This document shows positions 26,101 through 33,445 of a stretch of 64,000 nt of DNA, in pieces. Both the position numbers and the translations under genes were made by a program. The notes under the pieces were generated by a model. The model ran no database searches. It was not told where the DNA came from and worked only from the letters and a program-made list of their open reading frames with translations. Source of the stretch: Rhizobium sp. L43 (lineage in GTDB: Bacteria; Pseudomonadota; Alphaproteobacteria; Rhizobiales; Rhizobiaceae); the NCBI RefSeq assembly GCF_002531725.1, contig NZ_NWSQ01000019.1:93135-157134 (forward strand), given 5' to 3'. Each line of letters starts with the position of its first letter. Position 1 is the stretch's first letter.

Positions 26101-26582
26101 CCGAGATCGCCCGACTGCAGACGGAAGCGGCGGTTCCGGCGAAGCCGCCTGCGCCCGTACCGCAAAAGCGGGCCGCCGAATTTGTCGACGTGCTCGTCGC
26201 CGAGGACAACGAGGTCAACCAGATCGTCTTCACGCAGATCCTGCAGGGAACGGGTCTTTCCTTCCTCGTCGTCGAGAATGGCGCGGAGGCGGTCGCCGCC
26301 TGGGAGCGGCACACGCCGCGCATCATCATGATGGATGTCTCCATGCCCGTCATGAACGGCCATCAGGCGACCCAGACGATCCGCGAACGGGAACAGGGCC
26401 GGGGCCACCGGGTGCCGATTATCGGCGTTACCGCCCATGCGCTCGAAAGCGACCGCGAACTCTGCCTCGACGCCGGCATGGACGACTACATGTCGAAGCC
26501 GATCAGCCCGGAACTGCTGGAAGAAAAGATCCGACAATGGCTCGGCAAGGACGAGCTGCAGCCGGGGCGCACCAGTTATTGA
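23199..26582 (+). CDS. Soluble multi-PAS hybrid sensor histidine kinase
   Basis: An 1127-residue hybrid kinase with no evident membrane segment. Three clear PAS modules (about 10-110, 190-300, 325-440) and a probable fourth (450-560) precede a HisKA domain with His600 (LANMSHEIRTPMNG). An HATPase domain follows (NLVGNAVKFTERG; IEDTGIGIPSEKL; HEGTGLGLAITAGLV). Two receiver domains end the protein, with phospho-acceptor Asp890 (VLDYHMPDMNG) and Asp1046 (MMDVSMPVMNG). It probably senses a cytoplasmic signal and passes phosphate to a separate phosphotransfer protein. Translation starts at a TTG after GGGAG. Its target is not encoded nearby. Confidence 0.92.
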   Translation: MRSAGDILELACRRIADLDTPAYVKNSELRYVAVNEAYADFLGREISDFIGRRSRELFDRPEEEEREDRERRALVFGTEENAICFDAAGLGHERIQIESFSPSPDRAYVLGIFEVREQPRRAVDARGIAGDPGIVTDFARVREALEKLDHPIGIFADDGRPLIVNAAYRDGGRPAPAGDSAWGESVDELDVLRTVLEDLPVAVFVRDDEHRLVYANKYYETFSGHSRSEYLGMTEHEMFGPEGGEAIYQENLLALRDGISVELESEMPSKSGHIYPVISRVNRVMTADGRTYVVGSFSDISPLKERETALIESRRQEEILHRDIESILRSLPIGVLILDNDHQILYVNDEFYSIWELPLDDRFDGRPFIDVIRRNLELGRYDGTQTPEEIYAFRKHLFEAEVPEPIELGWAGGKSVIFDSRRISNDRILLTYADISAVREREKEIHETRAALERVGEMMRDATHAMSQGLAIVQDGIIKMSNGAMADILQIPPAYIEAGQGWLGMFEFCAVRGDFHDAAAEILQGWRDNIAARLPISTVFHVGGERWVNMDATISKGQHWVALFTDVTELKRREEELRHLLSRAEAADRAKSEFLANMSHEIRTPMNGVLGMAELLAKTNLDTRQKTFVDIIVKSGNALLTIINDILDFSKIDAGQMKLRKAAFDITEAVEDVATLLSSHAAEKNIELLVRAAPDLPAAVIGDAGRFRQVVTNLVGNAVKFTERGHVFVDVGFEPAAGGEIMANIRIEDTGIGIPSEKLETVFDKFSQVDASSTRRHEGTGLGLAITAGLVDLFGGYLNVESEWGKGSVFTVNLPFAVAAARIEPRPLPINVQGARILVVDDNDVNRRILTEQLSLWGFDGVAAEGGGTGLAILEAAADLGITVDAVVLDYHMPDMNGADVARRLRADRRFVELPIIFLTSMDISGTEKEFAALNGHAHLMKPARANVLRNTVVEVVRASRVKQASDAEIARLQTEAAVPAKPPAPVPQKRAAEFVDVLVAEDNEVNQIVFTQILQGTGLSFLVVENGAEAVAAWERHTPRIIMMDVSMPVMNGHQATQTIREREQGRGHRVPIIGVTAHALESDRELCLDAGMDDYMSKPISPELLEEKIRQWLGKDELQPGRTSY

Positions 26583-26884
26583 TCTGAACCTTCGGGAAAC
26601 AGGATGCTCTCGAAATCCTGAGCGCCGTTGAGAATATGCAGGATCTCGATGCGATTCTCGCCGACGCGATAAAAGATCAGGTAGTTGCCGTAAGGACGGC
26701 GGCGAACGCCAGTGTGTTCGTAGCGCGGAACCAACGAAAAACCGTTCGGTGTTTCCGCCAGACGTCCACATCGTTCCAGCAATTCATGAATGAAGCTTAC
26801 GGCCCGCCGCGGATTGTCCTCAGCGATGTAGTCGCCAATGCGCTCGAGATCCGCCTCCGCCTGGGCGGTGATGAGGACAGTCAC
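26576..26884 (-). CDS. parE: RelE/ParE family toxin
   Basis: A 102-residue RelE/ParE-fold toxin: AEADLERIGDYIAEDNPRRAVSFI at the N-terminus, then RYEHTGVRRRPYGNYLIFYRV and IEILHILNGAQDF. ParE members poison DNA gyrase. The gene overlaps its antitoxin by four bases (ATGA), and its 3' end overlaps the tail of the convergent kinase gene by seven bases. Confidence 0.88.
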   Translation of the reverse strand: MTVLITAQAEADLERIGDYIAEDNPRRAVSFIHELLERCGRLAETPNGFSLVPRYEHTGVRRRPYGNYLIFYRVGENRIEILHILNGAQDFESILFPEGSDQ

Positions 26885-27129
26885 GAACGGCGGTCATATT
26901 TGGCCGCAAGGCGGCCGGCGACCTCGCCGACGGGCTTGAGGCGACCGGCTTCCGCGTCCGCGATCCCTCGGCCGATCGCCAGATCGAGTGCCATCAACCG
27001 TTTTTCCCGCTCCTCGACAAGCCGGACACCTTCCCGCAGAACTTCGCTGCGCGAATTGTAACGCCCCGATTTCACGAGTTCGTTCACATAGCTTTCGAGT
27101 TGCTGTCCGAGATTCGCGCTGCTGGCCAT
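26881..27129 (-). CDS. parD: ParD family antitoxin
   Basis: An 82-residue ribbon-helix-helix antitoxin, recognised from NLGQQLESYVNELVKSGRYNSRSEVLREGVRLVEEREKR. The N-terminus binds DNA and the C-terminus the toxin. I chose the ATG at 27129, with AGGAAG five bases upstream; an upstream extension of the frame runs through the promoter and has no homology. A TAAC-t-GTTA palindrome at 27165-27173 could be the operator. Confidence 0.88.
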   Translation of the reverse strand: MASSANLGQQLESYVNELVKSGRYNSRSEVLREGVRLVEEREKRLMALDLAIGRGIADAEAGRLKPVGEVAGRLAAKYDRRS

Positions 27130-27164
27130 ATTGCTTCCTCTCGCGTGACTATCGCACGAAGTGA

Positions 27165-27173
27165 TAACTGTTA
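27165..27173 (-). promoter_or_regulatory. Possible operator of parDE
   Basis: The palindrome TAAC-t-GTTA sits upstream of parD between a TTGCTA and a GATAGT hexamer on the minus strand (18-base spacing), consistent with a promoter repressed by ParD. The site is short and could be chance. Confidence 0.3.
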
Positions 27174-27211
27174 GCAACACAAACCGCTTGGTAAGTCGTA
27201 TTTACCTGAGG

Positions 27212-27928
27212 TTATTTGACGCCGCAGAGCATTTCACGCTTGCCGGCAAAGCCTTGCCGGCGCTCGACGATAAAACCCGCAGCGATGAGATTGCGGCGCA
27301 CAAAGCCGGCCGCGGCGTAAGTTGCGAAGGTGCCGCCGGCGGCAGTCTTTTCGTTGACCTCACGCATTAATTCTTCCGACCACATGTCGCCATTGCGCGA
27401 GGGCGCGAAGCCATCGAGATACCAGGCGTCGAAGCCGGGCTTTGCTGCGGCGACGCCGTCAAGGGCACGGCCGCAGACGACGCTGAGCCGCGTCTGGGTA
27501 TCCAGGTCGAGTGTGACGGTATCGGCAGGCATCTGCGGCCAGGCCGCCGTCAGCGCCTCGCGTTCGGCGTCGATTTCAGGCCAGTGCGACAGCGCCCGGC
27601 CGATTTCTTCGCCGCGCATCGGGTGGAGTTCGAAGGAGATGAAATGCAGGTGCTGGCCGCCGGCACGGTGCAGCTTCCATTGCCGCCAGGTCTCGGCGAA
27701 GTTCAGGCCGGTGCCGAAGCCGAGTTCGCCGATCGTGAATTCCTGCCGCCCGCTCCAGCGCTCCGGCAGGCCGTTGCCGGCGAGGAAGACGTGGCCGCAT
27801 TCCAGCCGGCCATCGGTCTGGCAATAAAAATGATCGCCAAAGGCGGTGGAATAGGGCATATCGCCGTCGCGCCATTCGAGCGGCTGCGGCGCGCCCGCGC
27901 CAATCTGATCGGGGTTCACGTCTGTCAT
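27212..27928 (-). CDS. mnmD: tRNA 5-methylaminomethyl-2-thiouridine methyltransferase (stand-alone MnmD)
   Basis: A 238-residue SAM-dependent methyltransferase corresponding to the N-terminal (MnmD/MnmC2) half of E. coli MnmC, which makes mnm5s2U at the wobble position of tRNA. Visible motifs are FGDHFYCQ, the SAM loop GELGFGTGLNF, HFISFELHPM and WYLDGFAPSRNGDMWS. The oxidase half found fused in MnmC is absent here. A FAD oxidoreductase gene starts on the opposite strand, and the two start codons overlap within CATG (27926-27929). Each gene's promoter must therefore lie inside the other. Confidence 0.88.
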   Translation of the reverse strand: MTDVNPDQIGAGAPQPLEWRDGDMPYSTAFGDHFYCQTDGRLECGHVFLAGNGLPERWSGRQEFTIGELGFGTGLNFAETWRQWKLHRAGGQHLHFISFELHPMRGEEIGRALSHWPEIDAEREALTAAWPQMPADTVTLDLDTQTRLSVVCGRALDGVAAAKPGFDAWYLDGFAPSRNGDMWSEELMREVNEKTAAGGTFATYAAAGFVRRNLIAAGFIVERRQGFAGKREMLCGVK

Positions 27929-29105
27929 GGAAAAAGCCGATAATCCTCAGCCGGTCTCAGGTCAATCGTCCTCAGAACTGCTGATCGTCGGCGGCGGCAT
28001 CATGGGTCTCTGGGCAGCCGTCCATGCCGAGCGCCGGGGCATCCGTACCCTTATCGCTGACGCCGGCAGATTGGGCGAAGGTGCGAGCGGCGGCCTGCTT
28101 GGCGCGCTGATGCCGCATATGCCGGACCGGTGGTCGGAGAAGAAGCAGTTCCAGTTCGACGCGCTGGTTTCACTCGAAGCCGAGATCGCAGCGCTCGAAG
28201 CCGAGACCGGGCTTTCGGCCGGTTACAACAGGTCTGGGCGGCTGATCCCGCTGCCGAAGCCGCATCTCAACCGCATCGCGCTTGGCCATTCCGAAGATGC
28301 CGAACGCCACTGGCGGGCAGGCGAGCGCCGCTTCCACTGGCATGTGCTCGACAGACCTGATGTAGATGGCTGGGTCGCGGCGCCCGCCGGCGAGAGCGGC
28401 TTCGTGCATGACACGCTTGCCGCCCGCGTCGCCCCCCGCTCGCTGATATCAGCACTGATCGCCTTCCTGCGTGGGGCAAAACATGTGCGCATCCGGGAAA
28501 ATGCTGTCGTCACCGATCTCGATCCGGATCGCGGCACGGCCGAGATCGGCGGCGAAACCGTTGCTTTCGGTCGCTGCATCCTGGCCGCCGGCCATCAGTC
28601 CTTTCCTCTGCTGCAGGGGCTGACGCCCGGCTTGAAGCAGCCGCTCGGCCAGCCGGTGAAAGGGCAGGCGGCGTTGTTGAAGGCGGATATCGACCCGGCG
28701 CTGCCGACGATCTTCCTCGACGGGCTCTATGTCGTCGCGCATGAGGGCGGGCATGCGGCGATCGGCAGCACCAGCGAGAACGGTTTCGACAATCCTTTTT
28801 CGACCGATGCCCAGCTCGACGCGCTGATCGAGGCGGCGCGGGCGATCGTGCCAAGCCTTCGCGACGCCCCCGTCGTCGAGCGCTGGGCGGGGCTTCGCCC
28901 GAAGGCGATCGACCGGGATCCGATGATCGGCCGCCACCCCGATCACCCGCGCCTGATCGCGCTGACCGGCGGCTTCAAGGTCAGCTTCGGCCTTGCGCAT
29001 CGGCTGGCGGAAGCGGCAATCTGTATCGCAGGCGATGCGGATTGCGGATTTTTGCTGCCGGAGAGCTTCGCGATTTCAAGTCACATCGCAGCGGCTTCAC
29101 GTTAA
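27927..29105 (+). CDS. FAD-dependent oxidoreductase (DAO family), candidate MnmC1-type oxidase
   Basis: A 392-residue DAO-family flavoprotein with the FAD-binding motif LLIVGGGIMGLWAAVHAERRG near the N-terminus, GASGGLLGALMPHMP next, and a C-terminal GGFKVSFGLAHRLAE strand-helix. The size and domain match the C-terminal oxidase half of MnmC, which removes the carboxymethyl group from cmnm5s2U before MnmD methylates. Head-to-head placement with a stand-alone mnmD supports that role. By family alone it could be an amino-acid or amine oxidase. Confidence 0.8.
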   Translation: MEKADNPQPVSGQSSSELLIVGGGIMGLWAAVHAERRGIRTLIADAGRLGEGASGGLLGALMPHMPDRWSEKKQFQFDALVSLEAEIAALEAETGLSAGYNRSGRLIPLPKPHLNRIALGHSEDAERHWRAGERRFHWHVLDRPDVDGWVAAPAGESGFVHDTLAARVAPRSLISALIAFLRGAKHVRIRENAVVTDLDPDRGTAEIGGETVAFGRCILAAGHQSFPLLQGLTPGLKQPLGQPVKGQAALLKADIDPALPTIFLDGLYVVAHEGGHAAIGSTSENGFDNPFSTDAQLDALIEAARAIVPSLRDAPVVERWAGLRPKAIDRDPMIGRHPDHPRLIALTGGFKVSFGLAHRLAEAAICIAGDADCGFLLPESFAISSHIAAASR

Positions 29106-29219
29106 ACGTGAATTCTTCGCCGTTCTGCTTCGTTATTCTGTCATGCAAATCACCTATCTGCTTGCGCATTGACAGCGCCTGAAGTCATCGGCGCTCCTTT
29201 CCTTGATGGAGGAAATCGC

Positions 29220-29927
29220 ATGCGCTATGCCATTTGCTTCACGCCTCCGGCAAGCGACCCGCTATCGCTCGTGGCCGCCAATTGGCTTGGCCGAAACGTG
29301 TTTTCTGGCGATGCGACGGAGCCTCCGGCCATTCGCGGCCTCGGCATCCATGAGATCGCCTTCCACACGGCCGTGCCGCGGCGCTATGGTTTTCACGGTG
29401 TTTTGAAAGCGCCGTTCCACCTTTCCTCCGACATGTCGGAATCTCAACTCCTGCGCGATCTTATGCGTTTCTCCGGAACTGTCCTTCCCTTCCGGATGCC
29501 GCGTCTCGAAGTCGCCAGGCTCGGCAATTTCTACAGCCTGCTGCCGAATATCCCTTGTGAGCAGATCCAGTATCTGGCCTCGGCGATGGTGCAGGAATTC
29601 GATCGTTTCCGCGCGCCGCTCAGCGAAGCCGAGATCGAGCGTAGCGATCCGGACGGGTTGTCGGCAGCGCAGTTCGCCAATCTGCATCGCTGGGGCAATC
29701 CTTACGTGATGGAGGAGTTCCGCTTCCACATGCCTGTGACGGGCCCGATCAACGCGATCGACATGCCGCGCATCGAGCCGGCGCTGCGGACGATCTTCGA
29801 GCCTGTGCTGAGAGAGCCGATCATGGTTTCGAACGTGGCGCTGATGATCGAGGAGGGCACCGGCGGCCCCTTCCGCGTTCATTCGCTGCATCCGATGGGC
29901 AAGGTCAGCGCGCGCAAGATCGCCTGA
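29220..29927 (+). CDS. DUF1045 protein, 2H phosphoesterase-like
   Basis: A 235-residue protein of the DUF1045 family, often annotated as a phosphonate metabolism protein. Two histidine motifs fit the 2H phosphoesterase fold: YGFHGVLKAPFHL and FRFHMPVTGPI. The ATG at 29220 has GGAGG seven bases upstream; an in-frame start 17 codons earlier lacks one. Here it precedes puuE and the purine ring-opening genes rather than a phn cluster, so a phosphonate role is not supported by context. Substrate unknown. Confidence 0.82.
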   Translation: MRYAICFTPPASDPLSLVAANWLGRNVFSGDATEPPAIRGLGIHEIAFHTAVPRRYGFHGVLKAPFHLSSDMSESQLLRDLMRFSGTVLPFRMPRLEVARLGNFYSLLPNIPCEQIQYLASAMVQEFDRFRAPLSEAEIERSDPDGLSAAQFANLHRWGNPYVMEEFRFHMPVTGPINAIDMPRIEPALRTIFEPVLREPIMVSNVALMIEEGTGGPFRVHSLHPMGKVSARKIA

Positions 29928-30040
29928 AGTCCCGTGCGCTAAGGATTTGTTCCATAACGGGAAAATTGCGTTGCGCAGTTTCCGTCTCGACATTCCGGCT
30001 GCGGATGATACCGTTCCTCGTCTTTTCAGAAGGTGATTTG

Positions 30041-30964
30041 ATGGTATCCGAGACTTATCCGCGCAATCTGGTCGGCTACGGGCGTCAGACGCCCGATCCG
30101 AAATGGCCGGACGAGGCACGCATCGCCGTGCAGTTCGTCATCAATTACGAAGAGGGGGGCGAAAGCTCGATCCTCGACGGCGACCCGGCTTCCGAAAACC
30201 TGCTGTCGGAGATCGTCGGTGCGGCCGCCTGGCCGGGACAGCGCAATCTCAACATGGAATCGATCTATGAATACGGTTCGCGCGCCGGTTTCTGGCGGCT
30301 CTGGCGGATGTTCACCGATCTCAAGGTGCAGGCGACCGTCTACGGCGTGACGCTGGCAATGGCCCGCAACCCGGAAGCCGTCGCGGCGATGAAGGAGGCC
30401 GGCTGGGAGATCGCCAGCCATGGCTACCGCTGGCTGGAATATAAGGATTTTCCGGAAGATCTGGAGCGCAAGCATATCCTCGAAGCCGTGCGCCTGCACA
30501 CCGAACTCACCGGCGAGCGGCCCTACGGCATGTATCAGGGCAAGCCTTCCGACAATACGCTGCGGCTGGTGCAGGAGGAGGGCGGTTTCCTCTACTCCTC
30601 CGATTCCTATGCCGATGACCTGCCTTTCTGGGTCAAGGGCGTCGACGGGAAACCTTTCCTGATCATCCCCTATACACTCGAAACCAACGACATGCGGTTT
30701 GCAACGCCGCAGGGTTTCAACGCCGGCGACCAGTTCTTCACCTATCTGAAGGATGCCTTCGACACGCTCTATGAGGAAGGCAAAGCGGGCAGCCCGAAGA
30801 TGATGTCGGTCGGCCTGCATTGCCGCCTCGTCGGGCGCCCGGGTCGGGCGGCGGCGCTGAAACGCTTCATCGAATATGTGCTGAAGCACGACAAGGTCTG
30901 GATCCCGCGCCGCATCGAGATCGCCGAGCATTGGCACAAGCACCATCAGCCGGACGCGCTCTGA
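30041..30964 (+). CDS. puuE: Allantoinase PuuE (polysaccharide deacetylase fold)
   Basis: A 307-residue metal-independent allantoinase of the polysaccharide-deacetylase fold, hydrolysing allantoin to allantoate. Diagnostic segments are PRNLVGYGRQTPDPKWP at the N-terminus, ARIAVQFVINYEEGGE, GWEIASHGYRWLEYKDF and VGLHCRLVGRPGRAAALKRF. The ATG at 30041 follows AAGGTG; the frame is open for 25 codons upstream without homology. Its stop overlaps the uraD start by one base, the first of several tight junctions in a purine-catabolic operon. Confidence 0.93.
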   Translation: MVSETYPRNLVGYGRQTPDPKWPDEARIAVQFVINYEEGGESSILDGDPASENLLSEIVGAAAWPGQRNLNMESIYEYGSRAGFWRLWRMFTDLKVQATVYGVTLAMARNPEAVAAMKEAGWEIASHGYRWLEYKDFPEDLERKHILEAVRLHTELTGERPYGMYQGKPSDNTLRLVQEEGGFLYSSDSYADDLPFWVKGVDGKPFLIIPYTLETNDMRFATPQGFNAGDQFFTYLKDAFDTLYEEGKAGSPKMMSVGLHCRLVGRPGRAAALKRFIEYVLKHDKVWIPRRIEIAEHWHKHHQPDAL

Positions 30965-31464
30965 TGCTGTCGCGCGAGGATTTTGTCTCCCGCTTCGGCG
31001 GCGTCTTCGAACATTCGCCTTTTATCGCCGAGCGTGCTTATGACGCCGGCAGCGTGACCGAGCCGCTGACGGCATCAGGCGTACATGCGGCCCTTACGTC
31101 CGCCTTCCGCGCGGCAAGCCGCGAGGAAAGTCTCGGTGTGCTCAACGCTCACCCCGATCTTGCCGGGCGCTTGGCAATATCAGGCGAACTCACCGAAGAC
31201 AGCCGCAAGGAGCAGTCCGGCGCCGGTCTCGACCGGCTGAGCCCAGCCGAGCACGCCCGCTTCACCGAACTCAATTCGGCCTATGTCGAAAAATTCGGCT
31301 TTCCCTTCATCATTGCGGTCAAGGGGCTCGGCAAGGGCGATATCCTGTCGGCCTTCGAAACACGAATCGGCAATGGCCGCGACGAAGAATTTGCGACCGC
31401 GACGGCGCAGGTCGAAAAGATCGCGCTGCTGCGACTGACATCGATGCTGCCGGAGGCCGAATGA
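30964..31464 (+). CDS. uraD: OHCU decarboxylase UraD
   Basis: A 166-residue 2-oxo-4-hydroxy-4-carboxy-5-ureidoimidazoline decarboxylase that yields S-allantoin. Family motifs are FVSRFGGVFEHSPFIAERAY, LGVLNAHPDLAGRLA with the catalytic HPDL, SGAGLDRLSPAEHARFTELN and FPFIIAVKG. It follows puuE with a one-base TGATG overlap and overlaps the next gene by four bases. It acts between UraH and PuuE. Confidence 0.94.
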   Translation: MLSREDFVSRFGGVFEHSPFIAERAYDAGSVTEPLTASGVHAALTSAFRAASREESLGVLNAHPDLAGRLAISGELTEDSRKEQSGAGLDRLSPAEHARFTELNSAYVEKFGFPFIIAVKGLGKGDILSAFETRIGNGRDEEFATATAQVEKIALLRLTSMLPEAE

Positions 31465-31823
31465 AAGAGCGGCGCGCAATCGACTATCTCAACGAGATGT
31501 ATGAGGCGGCATCCGAGGCGCTGTCTTTCGTCGGCGGAATGGATGGGGCGGCCTTCGCCGGAGACAAGCTCACCTTCAAAGCGGTTGCCTTTTGTCATTT
31601 CACCATAGGCGCCGCGGCGTCCCGCCTGCTGGTGACCCACCCGGAATTTGCCAGCGAGCATCCCGATCTGCCCTGGACAAAAATCTGCGGCACGGGCAAC
31701 CGTATCCTCGAAGACGTCTTCGATCTCAATCCTTCGGACATGTGGGAGGCGACATATCGCACGCTGCCGGAGCTTCTTTCCGGGATCGATGCCGTCCGTA
31801 ACTGGCATGCTCAAGGCGAGTGA
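31461..31823 (+). CDS. HepT/DUF86-like helical protein lacking the catalytic motif
   Basis: A 120-residue helical protein resembling HepT/DUF86 (DYLNEMYEAASEALSFV, then AVAFCHFTIGAAASRLLVTHPEFASEHPDLPW). In active HepT toxins this is followed by an RxxxxH element; here the matching stretch reads GTGNRILEDVFDLN. The expected arginine, histidine and tyrosine are absent. No MntA-type nucleotidyltransferase antitoxin is adjacent. It is embedded between uraD and allA with four-base overlaps on both sides, so it is probably a recruited, non-toxic member of the family. Function in purine breakdown is unknown. Confidence 0.65.
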   Translation: MKERRAIDYLNEMYEAASEALSFVGGMDGAAFAGDKLTFKAVAFCHFTIGAAASRLLVTHPEFASEHPDLPWTKICGTGNRILEDVFDLNPSDMWEATYRTLPELLSGIDAVRNWHAQGE

Positions 31824-32329
31824 AACCATTGCCCGAATTTCTCGACATTCGCCCGCTCACCAGATCCAGCTTCGCTTCCTTCGGCGAGGTGATCGAGGCC
31901 GATCCGGCCTCGATGCGGCTGATCAATGGCGGCACGACGGAGCGTTTCCATGCCTTGGCCGTAGCCGAAGCGACGGGCGAGGGCGCGCGCGTCATCATCA
32001 ATCTCTTCCGCGGTCAGCCGCGCAGCTTTCCCTATGCGGTCGACATGATGGAGCGCCATCCCTTCGGCAGCCAGAGTTTCTCGCCGGTTTCGGGCCGCCC
32101 TTTCCTCGTCGTCGTCTCCGAGGACGAGAACGGGCGTCCTGCCCGGCCTGAGGTGTTTCTGGCGCGCGGGGATCAGGGCGTAAACTACCGCCGCAACGTC
32201 TGGCATCATCCGCTGATGGCGCTCGGCGAACCCTCGGATTTTCTGGTCGTCGACCGCGACGGGCCTGATAATAATCTGGAGGAATTCTTCTTCGAAACCT
32301 CCTTCGTCATCAACGAGCCAACCCCATGA
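31820..32329 (+). CDS. allA: Ureidoglycolate lyase AllA
   Basis: A 169-residue cupin-fold ureidoglycolate lyase releasing glyoxylate and urea. Matching segments are IRPLTRSSFASFGEVIE, RVIINLFRGQPRSFPYAVDMMERHPFGSQ, FLARGDQGVNYRRNVWHHPL and FLVVDR. It begins with GTG overlapping the previous stop (GTGA) and overlaps uraH by four bases. It works on the product of allantoate breakdown; the enzyme for that intermediate step is not in the window. Confidence 0.93.
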   Translation: MKPLPEFLDIRPLTRSSFASFGEVIEADPASMRLINGGTTERFHALAVAEATGEGARVIINLFRGQPRSFPYAVDMMERHPFGSQSFSPVSGRPFLVVVSEDENGRPARPEVFLARGDQGVNYRRNVWHHPLMALGEPSDFLVVDRDGPDNNLEEFFFETSFVINEPTP

Positions 32330-32682
32330 CCGGATTGACCACGCATGTTCTCGATACCGCTCTCGGCAAGCCGGCCGCAGGCCTGAGGATCGATCTTTTC
32401 CAGCTCGACGGGGATATCCGCAGACATCTGAAGACGGTCGAGACCAATGCCGATGGCCGGGTCGACGGCGGTCCGATTCTCGTCGGTGAAAATTTCCACG
32501 TGGGAATCTACGAACTCGTTTTCCACGTCGGCGATTATCTGCGCGGAAATGGTACGCCGCTGCCGCATCCGGCCTTCCTCGATCTCGTGCCGATCCGCTT
32601 CGGCATCGCCGACGTCACGGCGCATTACCATGTGCCGCTGCTGATTTCGCCTTACGGTTATTCCACTTATCGAGGAAGCTGA
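32326..32682 (+). CDS. uraH: 5-hydroxyisourate hydrolase (transthyretin-like)
   Basis: A 118-residue HIU hydrolase, converting 5-hydroxyisourate to OHCU. It has the transthyretin-related signature LTTHVLDTALGKPAAGL with an early catalytic His, the conserved HYHVPLLISPYGYSTYRGS end and the YRGS C-terminus diagnostic of HIU hydrolases. It starts in an ATGA overlap with allA. It acts directly after the PuuD reaction. Confidence 0.95.
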   Translation: MTGLTTHVLDTALGKPAAGLRIDLFQLDGDIRRHLKTVETNADGRVDGGPILVGENFHVGIYELVFHVGDYLRGNGTPLPHPAFLDLVPIRFGIADVTAHYHVPLLISPYGYSTYRGS

Positions 32683-33423
32683 ATGAGGTTTGCAGCAATC
32701 GCCGACATCCACGGCAACCATCTGGCGCTCCAAGCGGTGCTTGCCGATATCCGCGCTGAGGGCATCGAGGAGATCGTCAATCTCGGCGATTTCTTCAGCG
32801 GGCCGCTGGAGGCCGGCCGGACAGCCGATATCCTCATGCCGCTTGGCCTGATCTCGGTTTGCGGCAATCATGACCGCTATCTGATCGAGCAGGATCCGGT
32901 CGCCATGCATGCCTCGGATGCCGCGGCCTATCGGCAACTGACGCCATCCCACCTCGACTGGCTGCGCAGCCTGCCGTTCGATGCCGTCTATCGCGGCGAG
33001 GCCTATCTCTGCCACGCGACGCCGAAGGACGACAATCTCTACTGGCTGGAATCGGTCTCGCCGGAGGGCTTCGTCTTTCTGAAGCCGATCGAAGCGATCG
33101 AGGCGCTGGCGGAAGGCATCGACCTGCCGCTGATCCTCTGCGGCCACAGCCATATCCCCCGCGCGGTCCGCCTTTCCGACGGCCGCCTGATCGTCAACCC
33201 CGGCAGTGTCGGCTGCGCGGCCTATGACGATGAGCTGCCCTATTACCACAAGGTCGAAGTTGGTCATCCACTGGCGAGCTATGCCATTCTGGAAAAGACA
33301 GCGGCCGGATGGATATGGCAGTTCCGAACCGTCGCCTATGATCACATGGCGATGTCGGCACTGGCCGCCGAAAAGGGCCGTGCCGACTGGGCGAGCGCGC
33401 TGGCGGCGGGTTGGGTGAGATAG
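32683..33423 (+). CDS. Metallophosphoesterase family protein
   Basis: A 246-residue calcineurin-like phosphoesterase of the YfcE/MJ0936-type branch. Metal ligands are visible in IADIHGNHLAL, NLGDFFSGP, VCGNHDRY and LILCGHSHIPRA, followed by NPGSVG. It starts at the base after the uraH stop, so it belongs to the same transcript. The substrate is unknown; a nucleotide derived from purine metabolism is an inference from context only. Confidence 0.88.
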   Translation: MRFAAIADIHGNHLALQAVLADIRAEGIEEIVNLGDFFSGPLEAGRTADILMPLGLISVCGNHDRYLIEQDPVAMHASDAAAYRQLTPSHLDWLRSLPFDAVYRGEAYLCHATPKDDNLYWLESVSPEGFVFLKPIEAIEALAEGIDLPLILCGHSHIPRAVRLSDGRLIVNPGSVGCAAYDDELPYYHKVEVGHPLASYAILEKTAAGWIWQFRTVAYDHMAMSALAAEKGRADWASALAAGWVR

Positions 33424-33445
33424 CCCAGGCCCGCCCACGCTGCGA

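Noticed and set aside
24324..26771. A very long open frame (815 codons) antisense to the hybrid kinase
   Set aside because: It mirrors the codon structure of the kinase, has no recognisable domain and no ribosome-binding site. High GC3 keeps antisense frames open in this genome.
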